DNA of 64,000 bases from Aphanizomenon flos-aquae FACHB-1287 (GCF_014698755.1 NZ_JACJTO010000005.1:1-64000), one strand, 5' to 3'. Positions 18,090-27,744 are shown, counted from the stretch's first letter. Numbers and translations: made by a program. Notes: generated from the letters alone by a model not told the origin.

Positions 18090-18454
18090 ATAAGCGGAGC
18101 AAGCAAATTGAACAAAAGAAAAGAATTTTTTCTTATATTTCTGCTCTGTCTTTTGGTGGTTCAATTTTGTTCGGGGGAGTTAGTTTTATTAAAGAGGCTT
18201 GGGAAAAACCTCAGCAAACAGTGGTAAAATCAGCGGAAACCGAGTTACAGAAACAGATTAAGGGTTATGAATTAGTTTTACAGCGTGAACCTAATAATCA
18301 ATTAGCACTGGAGAAGTTGTCTATTATTCGGTTAAAGTCGGGGGATAATCAGGGAGCGATCGCATTAATGGAAAAGCTGGTAAAATTATATCCAGATAGA
18401 CAGGATTATCAGACTGTTTTGACGGATGTAAAAAAGAAAATGGTATCAAAATAA
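18062..18454 (+). CDS. membrane-anchored TPR-like protein
   Basis: This 130-residue protein has a basic N-terminus (KRSKQIEQKKR), one membrane span near residues 23-41 (FSYISALSFGGSILFGGVSF), and a helical-repeat C-terminal half with a TPR-like unit (YELVLQREPNNQLALEKLS, GDNQGAIALMEKLVKLYP). Such proteins are usually scaffolds; the partner is unknown. It sits 16 bases before a Uma2 gene and may share its transcript. Confidence 0.6.
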   Translation: MAKSGDDYLNKRSKQIEQKKRIFSYISALSFGGSILFGGVSFIKEAWEKPQQTVVKSAETELQKQIKGYELVLQREPNNQLALEKLSIIRLKSGDNQGAIALMEKLVKLYPDRQDYQTVLTDVKKKMVSK

Positions 18455-18469
18455 ATTAAAAGGGAAATT

Positions 18470-19207
18470 ATGGACACCCTCAAATTGAATCTGGGAATAC
18501 AATTACCAGATCATAATCAGTTACCCTGTGAAGATGGAACATTTGTGAAAAACTTTCAAGAACATCCTCAAAGTATTCTATTAACAGAATCTATCTGGTC
18601 AAAATTACAAGAAATTCATCCAGATAGACAATTTTGTATCGGACAAGATAGCGGTATTTATTGGCGAATTACAGACCCTCCAGAAAGAGGAGCAGAAGCA
18701 CCTGATTGGTTTTATGTTCCTGACGTACCACCTACTTTAAATGGTCAAATGCGCCGTTCTTATGTAATGTGGCAAGAATTAGTAGCTCCTTTAATTGTGA
18801 TTGAATTTGTATCAGGTAATGGTAAAGAAGAACGAGACGAAACTCCATATCAGGGGAAATTTTGGGTTTATGAAAAAGCGATTAGAGTGCCTTTTTATGG
18901 TATTTATGAAGAGAAAAAATCATCTCTGGAATTATATCATTTAATCGAAGGACAATATCACCTAATGCCACCTAATGTAAGAGGTCATTATGTAATTGAA
19001 AAAATGGGTGTTGAATTAGGAATTTGGCAAGGAATATATAAAAATGTCGAGTTACCTTGGTTAAGGTGGTGGGATTTAGAAGGTAATTTCTTATTAACAG
19101 GAGAAGAACAAGCTGAACAGGAAAGACAACGGGCTGAACAGGAAAAACAACGGGCTGATAAATTAGCAGCGAAATTGCGGGAATTAGGCGTTAAATTTGA
19201 TGATTAA
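18470..19207 (+). CDS. Uma2 family protein (DUF820)
   Basis: This 245-residue protein belongs to the Uma2/DUF820 family of PD-(D/E)XK-like putative nucleases that is greatly expanded in cyanobacteria. The middle has PDWFYVPDVPP, LIVIEFVSGNGKEERDE and the VPFYGIYEE strand. The C-terminus is a charged coiled coil with a repeated AEQERQRAEQEKQRAD pattern. Biological substrate is unknown. It immediately precedes the ISL3-like element. Confidence 0.8.
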   Translation: MDTLKLNLGIQLPDHNQLPCEDGTFVKNFQEHPQSILLTESIWSKLQEIHPDRQFCIGQDSGIYWRITDPPERGAEAPDWFYVPDVPPTLNGQMRRSYVMWQELVAPLIVIEFVSGNGKEERDETPYQGKFWVYEKAIRVPFYGIYEEKKSSLELYHLIEGQYHLMPPNVRGHYVIEKMGVELGIWQGIYKNVELPWLRWWDLEGNFLLTGEEQAEQERQRAEQEKQRADKLAAKLRELGVKFDD

Positions 19208-19223
19208 GCAATTTCATATAATG

Positions 19224-20410
19224 GGATCTTGCGTCCCTTTTATGGAGAATTAATACTAAAGTGCCAGTTTAATAAACTACGTAATCTAAAATTACTAAAA
19301 TTACGAAATCCATATCCAAGTTTTTTGATTAATTTGAGTTTATTATTAATTCCTTCCACGGTACCAGTAGTAGTTCTGCCGTCAAAATAACCTACGACTT
19401 CACCAAACCATCTAACCATTGTTCCTATACTTCTGGGAAAATACTTCATTCCATCATACATCCAATCTAATAAATTCATGATATTTTCACCCCCCAAGAC
19501 TTAGTAGATTCAAATATGTCTCGAAATTCTTCTTTTAGTGCGTACATTTTCGCCAGAATAGGGGAAACTTCTTGAACATTATTTAATCTTCTTTTCTGTT
19601 GTTCATTTAAAGAATCTTCATTTTTTATTAAGCTATATTTGCTTTTATTTAATCCTGCTAATATTCGCTCCCGCTGTAATTTATTATCTAAATCCATGGT
19701 GGCTTTCTTTTCAGATTTACGCATAGCATCTAAATTCATCATTTACTTGTTTCATTACATGAAATCTATCAGCAGTTATATTTGCATTTGGCATTAATTC
19801 TTCTACTAAACTTTTATAAAGTGACCAGAGATCGATGCTCACTTCAACTATTTGTTCAAGTATCTGAGATCCCCATTTTACAATAACTTCACGTATTTCT
19901 TCTATTCTTCTTGACTTCACCAATTCAATTGGTTTACGAGTATCTATGGCTAATCTTTTAGTATATCCTTTACTTTTATCTACAAAATTTAGCTTTTCAC
20001 TAAAGACCTTCTTACACTTGAATTGACGGTGATTTATTTTTAATAATTTTTCACTATAAATCATGAATCATCCGCCAATGATTTTGATGTATACTATAGG
20101 TAGTTTTTCCACAGTCTGGACAAGTAGAATAGTTGACAGCCTTCTCTATTGTTATAATTATTTCTGCCCCTTTCTTGAAAATCTAACACTTTCATCTCTA
20201 GGAGATTGAGAATTTGATCTACGCTAAATTTCATAACTATCCTTAAAACTTTTGTATTTGATAATTATGATTATACTCTTATGCTGATTCACTTATATCT
20301 AAAAGTTTGCAACCTTTTACAGGGATAAAGTTTTCAGCTTTTATTGTTTAAATTTATCAGCATTAAATTTTAGTGATTTTAGTTTTTACCATAAAAGGGA
20401 CGCAAGAGCC
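19224..20410. mobile_element. degenerate ISL3-family insertion sequence
   Basis: Inverted terminal repeats of 22 bases bound the element: GGATCTTGCGTCCCTTTTAT at the left end and its near-perfect inverted copy (GG at the outer edge, one mismatch) ending at 20410. Inside is a broken transposase on the minus strand. Flanking eight-base sequences (ATATAATG and AAAATTAT) do not match, so a target duplication is not preserved. A solo copy of its 175-bp leader end is at 10704-10878. Confidence 0.8.
19240..20234 (-). pseudogene. ISL3-family transposase, multiply frameshifted
   Basis: Reading from ATG 20234 gives MKFSVDQILNLLEMKVLDFQ, then after a frame change YSTCPDCGKTTYSIHQNHW (the zinc-binding start of ISL3 transposases), then CKKVFSEKLNFVDKSKGYT and VEVSIDLWSLYKSLVEELMP (catalytic core, first Asp region DLWSLY), ITADRFHVMKQVND, and finally VEGINNKLKLIKKLGYGFRN near the C-terminus. 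The pieces lie in at least three frames with stops between them, so no intact transposase can be made. Order and content match the family throughout. Confidence 0.82.
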
Positions 20411-20620
20411 AAAATTATTTGCTCCGAGGGTGATAATTTAGGTTCTGGATATATTCAAATATGTTGCTCATAATAGGCTGCTAACAAATACTATTGTATA
20501 TTCTTTTATCACGCTTTGATTTTTTTCGGAGACGTCTATTTTAATTAAATTATAACACAGTTCGCTTTTTTAAATATCCATAATATGCTACTATCTAAAA
20601 AATAATACAAAAAAGCAGTT

Positions 20621-22057
20621 ATGGCAACAGATGATATTTTTGCAACCGCAAATCAATCCTTATCTATCCCAAAAGTCAACATTTTGACCATGTTTCGGCT
20701 AGGATTATTTCAAATGGGGTTAAGTATGATGTCTATCTTAACTTTAGGTGTACTGAACCGAGTCATGATTCAGGAAATCGCAATTCCAGCAACTATAGGT
20801 AGTTTAGTATTAGCAATACCCTATTTTATAGCCCCAACAAGAATTTTATTTGGACAAATATCCGACAATAAACCCTTATTAGGTTATCATCGTACAGCTT
20901 ATGTCTGGGTAGGAGCAGGAATATTTGCCATTGCTGCATTTTTAGCAGTACAAATAATGTGGCAGTTAAATGGCGCTAATATTGGTGATACGTGGGTATG
21001 GACTAACCAAACAATCGGTTGGACAGGAGTTCTGGGTTTAGTTTTCGCAATTTACGGTTTAGCAATTTGTGCTAGTGGTACAGCTTTTGCAGCTTTATTA
21101 GTTGATATCTCCGAAGAAGATAACCGTTCTCAAGTTGTCGGAATTGTTTGGTCAATGTTAATGGTAGGAATTATAATTGGAGCAATTATCAGTTCTACGA
21201 TATTAAAAGAATTAACTGCAAATGCACCGATAGAAACTTTACAAGCGGCAATTAATCGTTTATTTGTGATTGTTCCGAGCATAGTTTTTAGTTTAGCAAT
21301 TATTGCCACTGTAGGGGTAGAAAAAAAATATTCCCGATTTTTTAATCGTGTCAACCCAGGAAATAGAGAAGATAGTATTACCTTAAAAGATGCTTGGAAA
21401 ATTTTAACAGCTAGTCCACAAACAGGCTTATTTTTCACATTTTTATTAGTGATGACTATTAGCTTGTTTATGCAAGATCCTATTTTAGAACCTTATGCGG
21501 GACAAGTATTTAAAATGTCCTTAGCAGAAAGTACCAAACTCAACGTTTTTTACGGTACAGGGATATTAATTTCCTACGGAATTACAGGTTTTTTCATTGT
21601 CCCTCGGTTAGGTAAACGCAGAACTATAAAATTAGGTTGTATTTTAGTCGCATTTGCGGCATTATTAATAGCTTGTTCTGGTTTCTCCGCAAATCCGTCT
21701 ATACTGAAATCAACTTTAGTTTTATTTGGTTTAGCGACTGGTTTTGTCACTACCGCAGCGGTTACTTTAATGTTAGACTTAACAATTGCCGAAGCCGCAG
21801 GTACATTTATTGGCGCTTGGGGACTTGCTCAGTCTATGTCTAGAGGCATAGCAACTGTAACTGGTGGTGCTATTTTAGATATAGGTCGTAAGTTATTACC
21901 AGATAATTTAGTCTTAGCTTATGGCATGGTATTTGGATTAGAAGCTGTAGGAATGTTGATATCAATTTGGTTTTTAAATCGTGTGAATGTGACAGAATTT
22001 AAAACTAATACAAAACAAGTTTTAGCTTCTGTTCTCGAAAGTGACTTAGATAATTAA
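20621..22057 (+). CDS. BCD family MFS transporter, PucC-like
   Basis: This 478-residue membrane protein has about twelve hydrophobic segments and the PucC/BCD family start FRLGLFQMGLSMMSILTLGV, followed by RILFGQISDNKPLLGYHRTAY. In purple bacteria PucC is needed to assemble light-harvesting complexes, and cyanobacterial members are thought to deliver or protect chlorophyll during assembly, but the transported species is not proven. It lies upstream of rca in the same direction with 64 bases of short repeats between them. Confidence 0.82.
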   Translation: MATDDIFATANQSLSIPKVNILTMFRLGLFQMGLSMMSILTLGVLNRVMIQEIAIPATIGSLVLAIPYFIAPTRILFGQISDNKPLLGYHRTAYVWVGAGIFAIAAFLAVQIMWQLNGANIGDTWVWTNQTIGWTGVLGLVFAIYGLAICASGTAFAALLVDISEEDNRSQVVGIVWSMLMVGIIIGAIISSTILKELTANAPIETLQAAINRLFVIVPSIVFSLAIIATVGVEKKYSRFFNRVNPGNREDSITLKDAWKILTASPQTGLFFTFLLVMTISLFMQDPILEPYAGQVFKMSLAESTKLNVFYGTGILISYGITGFFIVPRLGKRRTIKLGCILVAFAALLIACSGFSANPSILKSTLVLFGLATGFVTTAAVTLMLDLTIAEAAGTFIGAWGLAQSMSRGIATVTGGAILDIGRKLLPDNLVLAYGMVFGLEAVGMLISIWFLNRVNVTEFKTNTKQVLASVLESDLDN

Positions 22058-22069
22058 CAACTAACAACT

Positions 22070-22112
22070 AACAATTGACAACTGACCACTGAACACTAAC
22101 AACTGACCAGGG
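22070..22112. repeat. short heptamer-type repeats between the PucC-like gene and rca
   Basis: A few copies of ACAACTGACC/ACAACTAACA-like units fill the gap. They are of the same kind as the longer array before surE at 49479-49625. Confidence 0.6.
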
Positions 22113-22121
22113 ATACATTCT

Positions 22122-23348
22122 ATGAGTTACTACATTGCTCCCAGTTTTCTTGATAAACTTGCAGTACATATCACCAAAAACTTTTTGAATATTCCCGGTA
22201 TTCGAGTTCCCCTAATTTTAGGTATTCATGGGCGCAAAGGTGAGGGTAAAACTTTTCAATGCGAGTTAGTTTTTGAAAAAATGGGTATCGGGGTAACTTT
22301 AATATCTGGAGGAGAATTAGAAAGTCCAGACGCAGGAGATCCTGCGCGGTTAATTCGGTTACGATATCGAGAAACAGCAGAATTAATCAAAGTCCGGGGG
22401 AAAATGTGCGTACTGATGATTAATGATTTAGATGCAGGTGCGGGACGTTTTGACGAAGGAACTCAATATACAGTAAATACTCAATTAGTAAATGCTACAT
22501 TGATGAATATTGCTGATAATCCCACAGATGTCCAATTACCCGGAAGTTATGATTCAAATCCTTTATGTCGTGTCCCGATTATTGTCACCGGTAATGATTT
22601 TTCTACCCTCTATGCTCCATTAATTCGTGATGGGAGAATGGATAAATTTTACTGGGAACCCAACCGCGATGATAAGATAGGAATTGTCAGCGGAATTTTT
22701 GCACCAGATGGACTTTCACAAGGAGAAATTAGCCAATTAGTTGATACTTTTCCCCATCAATCTATTGACTTTTTTAGTGCTTTGCGTTCTCGGATTTATG
22801 ATGAACAAATTCGTAATTTTATCCATCAAATCGGTTTTGAAAATGTCTCTTTACGAGTTGTCAATAGTTTAGAAAGACCCCCAGCTTTTACCAAGCCAGA
22901 TTTTACTTTATCTCATTTAATTGAGTCTGGTAAATTTATGGTAGACGAACAAAAACGGGTAGAAACTTCTCATTTAGTTGATGAATATAATCGTTTAAAT
23001 CGCCCAAAAGGTTATCAATCAACTGCTCCCATTGCGGAACTTCCAGTTAATAAACCTGTGATTAATCAACCCACCCATTTAAGTTTAGAAACTCAAGAAC
23101 AAGTTCGACAAATTTTAGCTCAAGGTTATAAAATTGGGATTGAACACATTGATGAAAGACGTTTCCGTACAGGTTCTTGGCAAAGTTGCGGTTCTTTTTT
23201 TAATATTGATGCCCATTCCGATGCTATTTCTAATTTAGAATTTTGTTTATCTGCATATAGCGGTGAATATGTGCGTTTAGTAGGAATTGACCCACAAGCA
23301 AAAAGAAGAATAGTAGAAACAATTATTCAACGTCCCCATGGTAAGTAA
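22122..23348 (+). CDS. rca: Rubisco activase with Rubisco-small-subunit-like tail
   Basis: This 408-residue AAA+ protein has Walker A GRKGEGKT (residues 37-44), Walker B LMINDLDAGAG and a conserved GRMDKFYWEP region. The last 85 residues (VRQILAQGYKIGIEHIDERR through RFRTGSWQSCG) form a Rubisco-small-subunit-like domain joined by a linker. This form occurs in heterocyst-forming cyanobacteria; the tail binds Rubisco and can draw the enzyme into condensates or carboxysomes. Activase removes inhibitory sugar phosphates from Rubisco. No defect is seen. Confidence 0.92.
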   Translation: MSYYIAPSFLDKLAVHITKNFLNIPGIRVPLILGIHGRKGEGKTFQCELVFEKMGIGVTLISGGELESPDAGDPARLIRLRYRETAELIKVRGKMCVLMINDLDAGAGRFDEGTQYTVNTQLVNATLMNIADNPTDVQLPGSYDSNPLCRVPIIVTGNDFSTLYAPLIRDGRMDKFYWEPNRDDKIGIVSGIFAPDGLSQGEISQLVDTFPHQSIDFFSALRSRIYDEQIRNFIHQIGFENVSLRVVNSLERPPAFTKPDFTLSHLIESGKFMVDEQKRVETSHLVDEYNRLNRPKGYQSTAPIAELPVNKPVINQPTHLSLETQEQVRQILAQGYKIGIEHIDERRFRTGSWQSCGSFFNIDAHSDAISNLEFCLSAYSGEYVRLVGIDPQAKRRIVETIIQRPHGK

Positions 23349-23367
23349 TTAGTATTTTTTGAATGTA

Positions 23368-23389
23368 GAGACGTTCTATAAAACGTCTC
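23368..23389. terminator. terminator between rca and the convergent lysozyme gene
   Basis: GAGACGTT, six bases, AACGTCTC forms a perfect eight-base stem between two convergent genes. Confidence 0.65.
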
Positions 23390-23405
23390 CGATTGAATTT
23401 AATAT

Positions 23406-24191
23406 TTAGCTGACAGGAGTTAAAAATAGTTTAGCTTCTGCCTGTCTTCTCCGTTTCAATCCCGCTTCTACATTGCTACCAGGATTTCTGTATTTTAGAA
23501 AAGTTTCTTCAATTTCATCCCACTTTTTATCTCTCAAAACTCTAGTCATACTTGAGAAGCCAGAACCACCATAGAAATTAGCTCCCAAGTTATAAGCAAA
23601 GCTTAATAAAGCACCCTGTTGATTAGCATTTAATTCATCCCAAACCGGAATTTTTTGCAGTGGTGGGAGATAGCTATTTTCTATCTGAATCATCAATAAA
23701 TCATCTGCTTCTTGTTGACTAATACTTTCACCTAATTTCCAGTTACTACCATCTCTTTTTTTAGTACAACCCCAACCAATGGTAATAGGTAAATTACCAC
23801 TTAAAGGATCTGGATAAGCTTTTAAATAACAACCTTCAAATTGTTTAATTAGAGGAATTGCTGGAAGTGGTAGTTTTCCAGTTGTACCACCAAAATATGA
23901 TGAAGTAAGAACGCTAGAAGTTGGAGATGATATAGATGATACCGCGCTTGTTGTTACTTGTCCAAGAGCATCATTTAAGGCATTTTGAGTATTTTTTCCA
24001 ACTATACCATCTACTTCAAGCCCTTTTTGACTTTGAAATTGTTTGACGGCTTTGAGAGTATTATTACCAAAATCACCATCTATTCTCCCTGGATTGAGAT
24101 TCAGTACCGTTAAGATTTCTTGTAGTTGTTGAACTTTTGGTCTTTTTGCACCTTGTCTGAGAGTTTCGTCCAAGTTTAATTTATTGAGCAT
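23406..24191 (-). CDS. GH24 lysozyme with N-terminal peptidoglycan-binding domain
   Basis: This 261-residue protein has a PG_binding_1 domain (VQQLQEILTVLNLNPGRIDG, then DFGNNTLKAVKQFQ; residues about 17-75), a Ser/Thr-rich linker and a T4-type lysozyme domain from about residue 105. The GH24 catalytic pattern is visible as KQFEGCYLKAYPDP then ITIGWGCT, with the catalytic Glu in QFEG. No signal peptide is apparent, which is common for phage endolysins that use a holin. It may be a domesticated phage gene, but no phage neighbours are present apart from a distant holin-like gene at 35.8 kb. Confidence 0.85.
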   Translation of the reverse strand: MLNKLNLDETLRQGAKRPKVQQLQEILTVLNLNPGRIDGDFGNNTLKAVKQFQSQKGLEVDGIVGKNTQNALNDALGQVTTSAVSSISSPTSSVLTSSYFGGTTGKLPLPAIPLIKQFEGCYLKAYPDPLSGNLPITIGWGCTKKRDGSNWKLGESISQQEADDLLMIQIENSYLPPLQKIPVWDELNANQQGALLSFAYNLGANFYGGSGFSSMTRVLRDKKWDEIEETFLKYRNPGSNVEAGLKRRRQAEAKLFLTPVS

Positions 24192-24382
24192 AATTTTATT
24201 CTGGTAGGTTGGATTGCATTCAGTTTAATTATTCACTAAGTATATAGTATGCAGGTGTATCTTCAATATTATACAAATGACAAAAATTGACAAAAATATA
24301 TGAATTAACCGGGATACCATAACAAAGCATGATATTTTAAACTAAATGAAACATTACTAATCTCAGAATACTTGTCTAAAAT

Positions 24383-24649
24383 ATGCCTTGGTTTGTCAAA
24401 ATTGAAACTGGTAAAGTTGATAAACCCACCTTTGATCAATATGTACCTGCCCACAAGTCCTACGTAAAAGAGTTAATTACTAAGGGTCACAAAGCTAAAA
24501 CAGGTTATTGGTCACAAAAGGGTGGTGGAATGATGTTATTTGAGGCGGAGTCAATGGATGAGGCACAAGCAATAGTAGGGGCTGATCCCTTGGTACACAA
24601 CGATTGTGTCAGTTATCAACTATTTGAATGGCAAATTGTTGTGGAATAG
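24383..24649 (+). CDS. YciI-like small protein
   Basis: This 88-residue protein has the ferredoxin-like YciI fold pattern: YVPAHKSYVKELITKGHKAK, then MMLFEAESMDEAQAIVGADP and a final strand QLFEWQIVV. The His in the PAHKSY motif is conserved in the family. YciI-like proteins have been suggested to be enzymes acting on muconolactone-like substrates, but none is shown here. It precedes the SRP RNA. Confidence 0.7.
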   Translation: MPWFVKIETGKVDKPTFDQYVPAHKSYVKELITKGHKAKTGYWSQKGGGMMLFEAESMDEAQAIVGADPLVHNDCVSYQLFEWQIVVE

Positions 24650-24683
24650 TACACCAATTTTAAATTTTAGTGTTATGATGATG

Positions 24684-24788
24684 GAAGACCTGGATCTATG
24701 CAACTGCAACGCCCAAATCTTGTCAGGACCGGAAGGTAGCAGCAATAAGGGATGCTTGCAGTAGGCGTAGTCTCCGGGTCGCCTTATT
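24684..24788 (+). ncRNA. ffs: signal recognition particle RNA (4.5S, small bacterial type)
   Basis: The conserved SRP Alu-free apical domain is visible as TGTCAGGACCGGAAGGTAGC followed by AGCAATAAGGGATGCTTGCA. The outer helix pairs GACCTGGA near 24687 with TCCGGGTC near 24773-24780. A T-rich stretch follows. It would bind Ffh and guide membrane proteins to the translocase. Confidence 0.92.
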
Positions 24789-24808
24789 TTTAGGAGCTTT
24801 CAGCAGCA

Positions 24809-25219
24809 ATGCCTGGTTTTGGAGATATTGTACAAAAAGCTTTTTATCTCGGTGTGGGGTTAGCCTCTTACGCCAGTGAAAAAGCTGGGGGGAAGTTAAC
24901 CGAACTGCGATCGCAAGTCCAAAAATTAGCAGATGAAATGGTAGCTAAAGGCGAGATGAACACAGAAGAAGCTCGCCGCTTTGTCGAAGATATGATGAGA
25001 CAAGCACAACAGCAATCAACATCTGGACAAGCACCTGAAAAAACAGCTTCTTCTGAACCCCGTCGGATCGAAATTCTCGAAGTTGATGAAGAACCAACTG
25101 TTAAGGAGGAGCAAAAAGAAAATCAGAAGAATAAACAAAATGGCGATAATGTAGATCAGCTACGTAATCAAGTGCTAGAACTACAGGAAGAGTTAAAACG
25201 GCTGCAACGCGAACCATAA
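24809..25219 (+). CDS. phasin-like coiled-coil protein, cyanobacterial
   Basis: This 136-residue protein has a short hydrophobic start (GFGDIVQKAFYLGVGLASYA), a helix with LTELRSQVQKLADEMVAKGE and MNTEEARRFVEDMMRQAQQQ, and a charged C-terminal coiled coil (LRNQVLELQEELKRLQRE). The first half resembles polyhydroxyalkanoate granule-associated/phasin-type helical proteins common in cyanobacteria. It starts about 20 bases after the SRP RNA. Function is not established. Confidence 0.6.
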   Translation: MPGFGDIVQKAFYLGVGLASYASEKAGGKLTELRSQVQKLADEMVAKGEMNTEEARRFVEDMMRQAQQQSTSGQAPEKTASSEPRRIEILEVDEEPTVKEEQKENQKNKQNGDNVDQLRNQVLELQEELKRLQREP

Positions 25220-25330
25220 AAGCAATTTTTTACTTTGGGTATTGGGGACATTTAGTTCTGGAAAAATGACGCTATACCCAAAATAGTCTGATTTGCGATT
25301 ACCAACCCTTAACCCTAGAACTTCCTGTCA

Positions 25331-25352
25331 GACGGTTTTAACCGTCATGTTT
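25331..25352 (+). terminator. hairpin with T-run before the 25375 gene
   Basis: GACGGTTTTAACCGTC, then ATGTTTTT, forms a perfect seven-base stem followed by a short T-run. Confidence 0.55.
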
Positions 25353-25374
25353 TTAGCCTTTGAGAGTATAATTT

Positions 25375-25791
25375 ATGGAAAAGTGGCAAAAAGACTTAAT
25401 CAGCATGATCGAAGCTGTTGCTGATGAAGTAGAGCAGTTCTTCCTGGGAATAAATGACATGGTAGACGCTTTTTTTGAGATTACGGAAGAAGTTACCGAA
25501 GAAGTACAAAGCACACTTGCGGCTGATATTGATGCTTTCACTACCTTGCACGAACAATTTTTACAAGACTTAACTGAACCAATTTTAGGAATTTATTGGG
25601 AAGATATCTCAGAAGATTTAGATCCGGGTTTTCCGTATAAAGTAGAAGCTACACTAGAAAAGAATATTGCTTGCATTGGTTGTAGCAACTATCATGGACA
25701 AGTTTATGGTGGGAATTTATTAGTCTGTGGTATGCACCCTCATGGTTCAGATGATGGAAATTGCCCAGACTGGGAAAAAGAAATTGATTGA
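25375..25791 (+). CDS. conserved cyanobacterial hypothetical protein with Cys-rich C-terminus
   Basis: This 138-residue protein has an acidic helical first half (ISMIEAVADEVEQFFLGIND, ITEEVTEEVQSTL) and a second half with IACIGCSNYHGQVYGGNLLV then CGMHPHG and NCPDW, giving four Cys and two His that could hold a metal. I know proteins of this build as conserved in cyanobacteria but know no function. There is no sign of damage. Confidence 0.65.
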   Translation: MEKWQKDLISMIEAVADEVEQFFLGINDMVDAFFEITEEVTEEVQSTLAADIDAFTTLHEQFLQDLTEPILGIYWEDISEDLDPGFPYKVEATLEKNIACIGCSNYHGQVYGGNLLVCGMHPHGSDDGNCPDWEKEID

Positions 25792-25919
25792 TACTCTTGG
25801 ATCTTGTGCTTTAAACTTACCGAATATTTCTGTCTGTAAATAACTTGTCAATCTGGGGAAAATGTGAAAGAATGTTAAGTTAATAATTGTGAGTCTCTGC
25901 ATTTCTTTTTACTAACATC

Positions 25920-26336
25920 ATGAGTAGCTTTGCACCTGAAACTGATTCCCCAGCAAGTCAAGAAATGAAATATGGTGAACGGGAAATTATGGAAGGTAAT
26001 TTAATTACTTTTCCTAATCCCCGTATTGGAAGACGCTATGATATTAATATTACCTTACCGGAATTTACTTGTAAATGTCCATTTTCCGGTTATCCTGACT
26101 TTGCGACTATTTATATTAGTTACATTCCAGATCAACGGGTGGTAGAGTTGAAAGCGCTCAAGCTTTATATTAACAGTTACCGTGATCGCTATATTTCCCA
26201 TGAAGAAACAGCCAATCAAATTTTAGATGATTTTGTCGCTGCTTGTAATCCTTTGGAATTGATTGTAAAAACAGATTTTACCCCCCGTGGAAATGTGCAT
26301 ACAGTGGTTGAGGTTAAATATCTACAGGGAAGTTAG
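25920..26336 (+). CDS. queF: NADPH-dependent preQ0 reductase
   Basis: This 138-residue QueF of the short (type I) class reduces preQ0 to preQ1 in queuosine synthesis. The nucleophilic Cys is C53 in CKCPFSGYPD with D60 nearby, and the NADPH/substrate motif is VELKALKLYINSYRDR. The T-fold pattern is complete. No other queuosine gene is in the window. Confidence 0.92.
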   Translation: MSSFAPETDSPASQEMKYGEREIMEGNLITFPNPRIGRRYDINITLPEFTCKCPFSGYPDFATIYISYIPDQRVVELKALKLYINSYRDRYISHEETANQILDDFVAACNPLELIVKTDFTPRGNVHTVVEVKYLQGS

Positions 26337-26360
26337 TGGGGAATCTGGGGGGATTCCCAC
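26337..26360. terminator. hairpin between queF and the convergent glycosyltransferase
   Basis: TGGGGAATC and GATTCCCA pair around a short G-rich loop directly after the queF stop. There is no T-run, so termination is inferred from position. Confidence 0.45.
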
Positions 26361-26368
26361 CCCTAGGG

Positions 26369-27442
26369 TTAACTAACTAAAGCATTGCGGAAAAAACCAT
26401 TTTGTTGCACTAATTTTTCTGCAATTAACCTGTGATAAACTGCTTCATAACCATTAGTCATCTGCTGAACACTAAAATTTTCTTCCACATATTGACGACA
26501 AGCGTAACGATTTAAGTTACTTATTTTGTCAAGAGAATTAATACATTGCTCGATGTTATCACAAAGGAAACCTGTTTCGCCATTAACAATTATTTCCTCT
26601 GTTGAACCTATTCGCATGGCAATTACAGGTGTACCTGATGCCATTGATTCTATCATAACTAATCCAAAAGGTTCTCGCCAAGTGATGGGGAATAAAGTTG
26701 CATAAGCGCCACCCATGAGGGCATTTTTTTGACTATGATTAGCTTCACCTAAATATTCAATTTGCTTACTGTCAATATGTGGCTTAATTTTCTGTTCAAA
26801 GTATTCTAAATCTACCAGATCTATCTTACCTGCTATTTTTAACTTCCAACCAGTTTTTTGAGCAATTTCAATTGCTAAATGGGGTCCTTTTTCTGGAGAC
26901 ATTCTTCCCAAAAAAGCTAAGTAAAATGGTTCTGTTGGTTGGGGATAAAATTCATAACTACTAACATCAATGCCATTATAAACAGTGTCTACATAGTTTA
27001 ATCCTAGTTTGGGTTCTTGTTGAGAATTAGAAATACTAATATAAGGCTGTTTTTTGCCATATTTAAAAATTTTTTCATTATCTGGAGTAAAAATTCCATG
27101 TAAAGTGTGAACCGTGGGAGTTTTGACTAAATTAGCATATACCAGTGATGCTAGTCCTACATGAGAGTGAATGATATCAAAATTTTCTGCTTGTTCATAA
27201 ACTAAACCTAACAACAACATTTCATAAATAGTTGGCTCTTGGATACTAGGATCTAATCTTAAAGCACGGGGATGAACTGATACTAATTCGGCTAAAGTTA
27301 AAGAATCTCCTGATGCAAATAATGTTACTTCATGTCCTCGACGGACTAATTCATCAGTTAATAAACCTACTACCAATTCTATACCACCATAAGCTGGTGG
27401 GGGTACTCTCTCCCATTAGGGAGCAACCTGAGCAATTTTCAT
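26369..27442 (-). pseudogene. GT4 glycosyltransferase with an early in-frame stop
   Basis: The ATG at 27442 gives MKIAQVAP, then TAA (27418-27416), then WERVPPPAYGGIELVVGLLT in the same frame, so one codon, most likely Leu TTA in the ancestor, has become a stop. The rest is a complete GT4 enzyme: DIIHSHVGLAS near residue 100, FLGRMSPEKGPHLAIEIA, and ITWREPFGLVMIESMASGTP with the donor-binding E-x7-E. Restart at the TTG at 27376 would miss the first Rossmann strand. Such enzymes make surface polysaccharides or glycolipids; the substrate is unknown. Confidence 0.75.
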
Positions 27443-27744
27443 GTCAATCTCCTAAAATATCAGATTTCTATTTCTAGTTAGTTGATGAATAAATGAAATG
27501 ACTAACAGAGAAATAGGCAAAAATACAAAAACCATCCTTATTTATGATTACTATTAAATCTTATGTTTTATATCTGATTTTTTTTGTCTATCTGAGGTAA
27601 TGTAAATGTCTGATACTTAAGAAATAAATTAAAAATAATCTAATTATCATATTTATATTTATAATCTAATTTTTAACTTGACTTGAAATAAAAAAATCAG
27701 TATCATGTAATACGACAAATAAAAAATTGCATCTATTAAGCAGC
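27443..27744. other. AT-rich divergent intergenic region
   Basis: No gene, RNA or repeat was found in this 300-base gap between the glycosyltransferase and the permease genes. It must hold both promoters. Confidence 0.5.

Noticed and set aside
23406-24191. Prophage around the GH24 lysozyme
   Set aside because: Neighbours are rca, the YciI-like gene and SRP RNA, all chromosomal; no structural phage genes are present.
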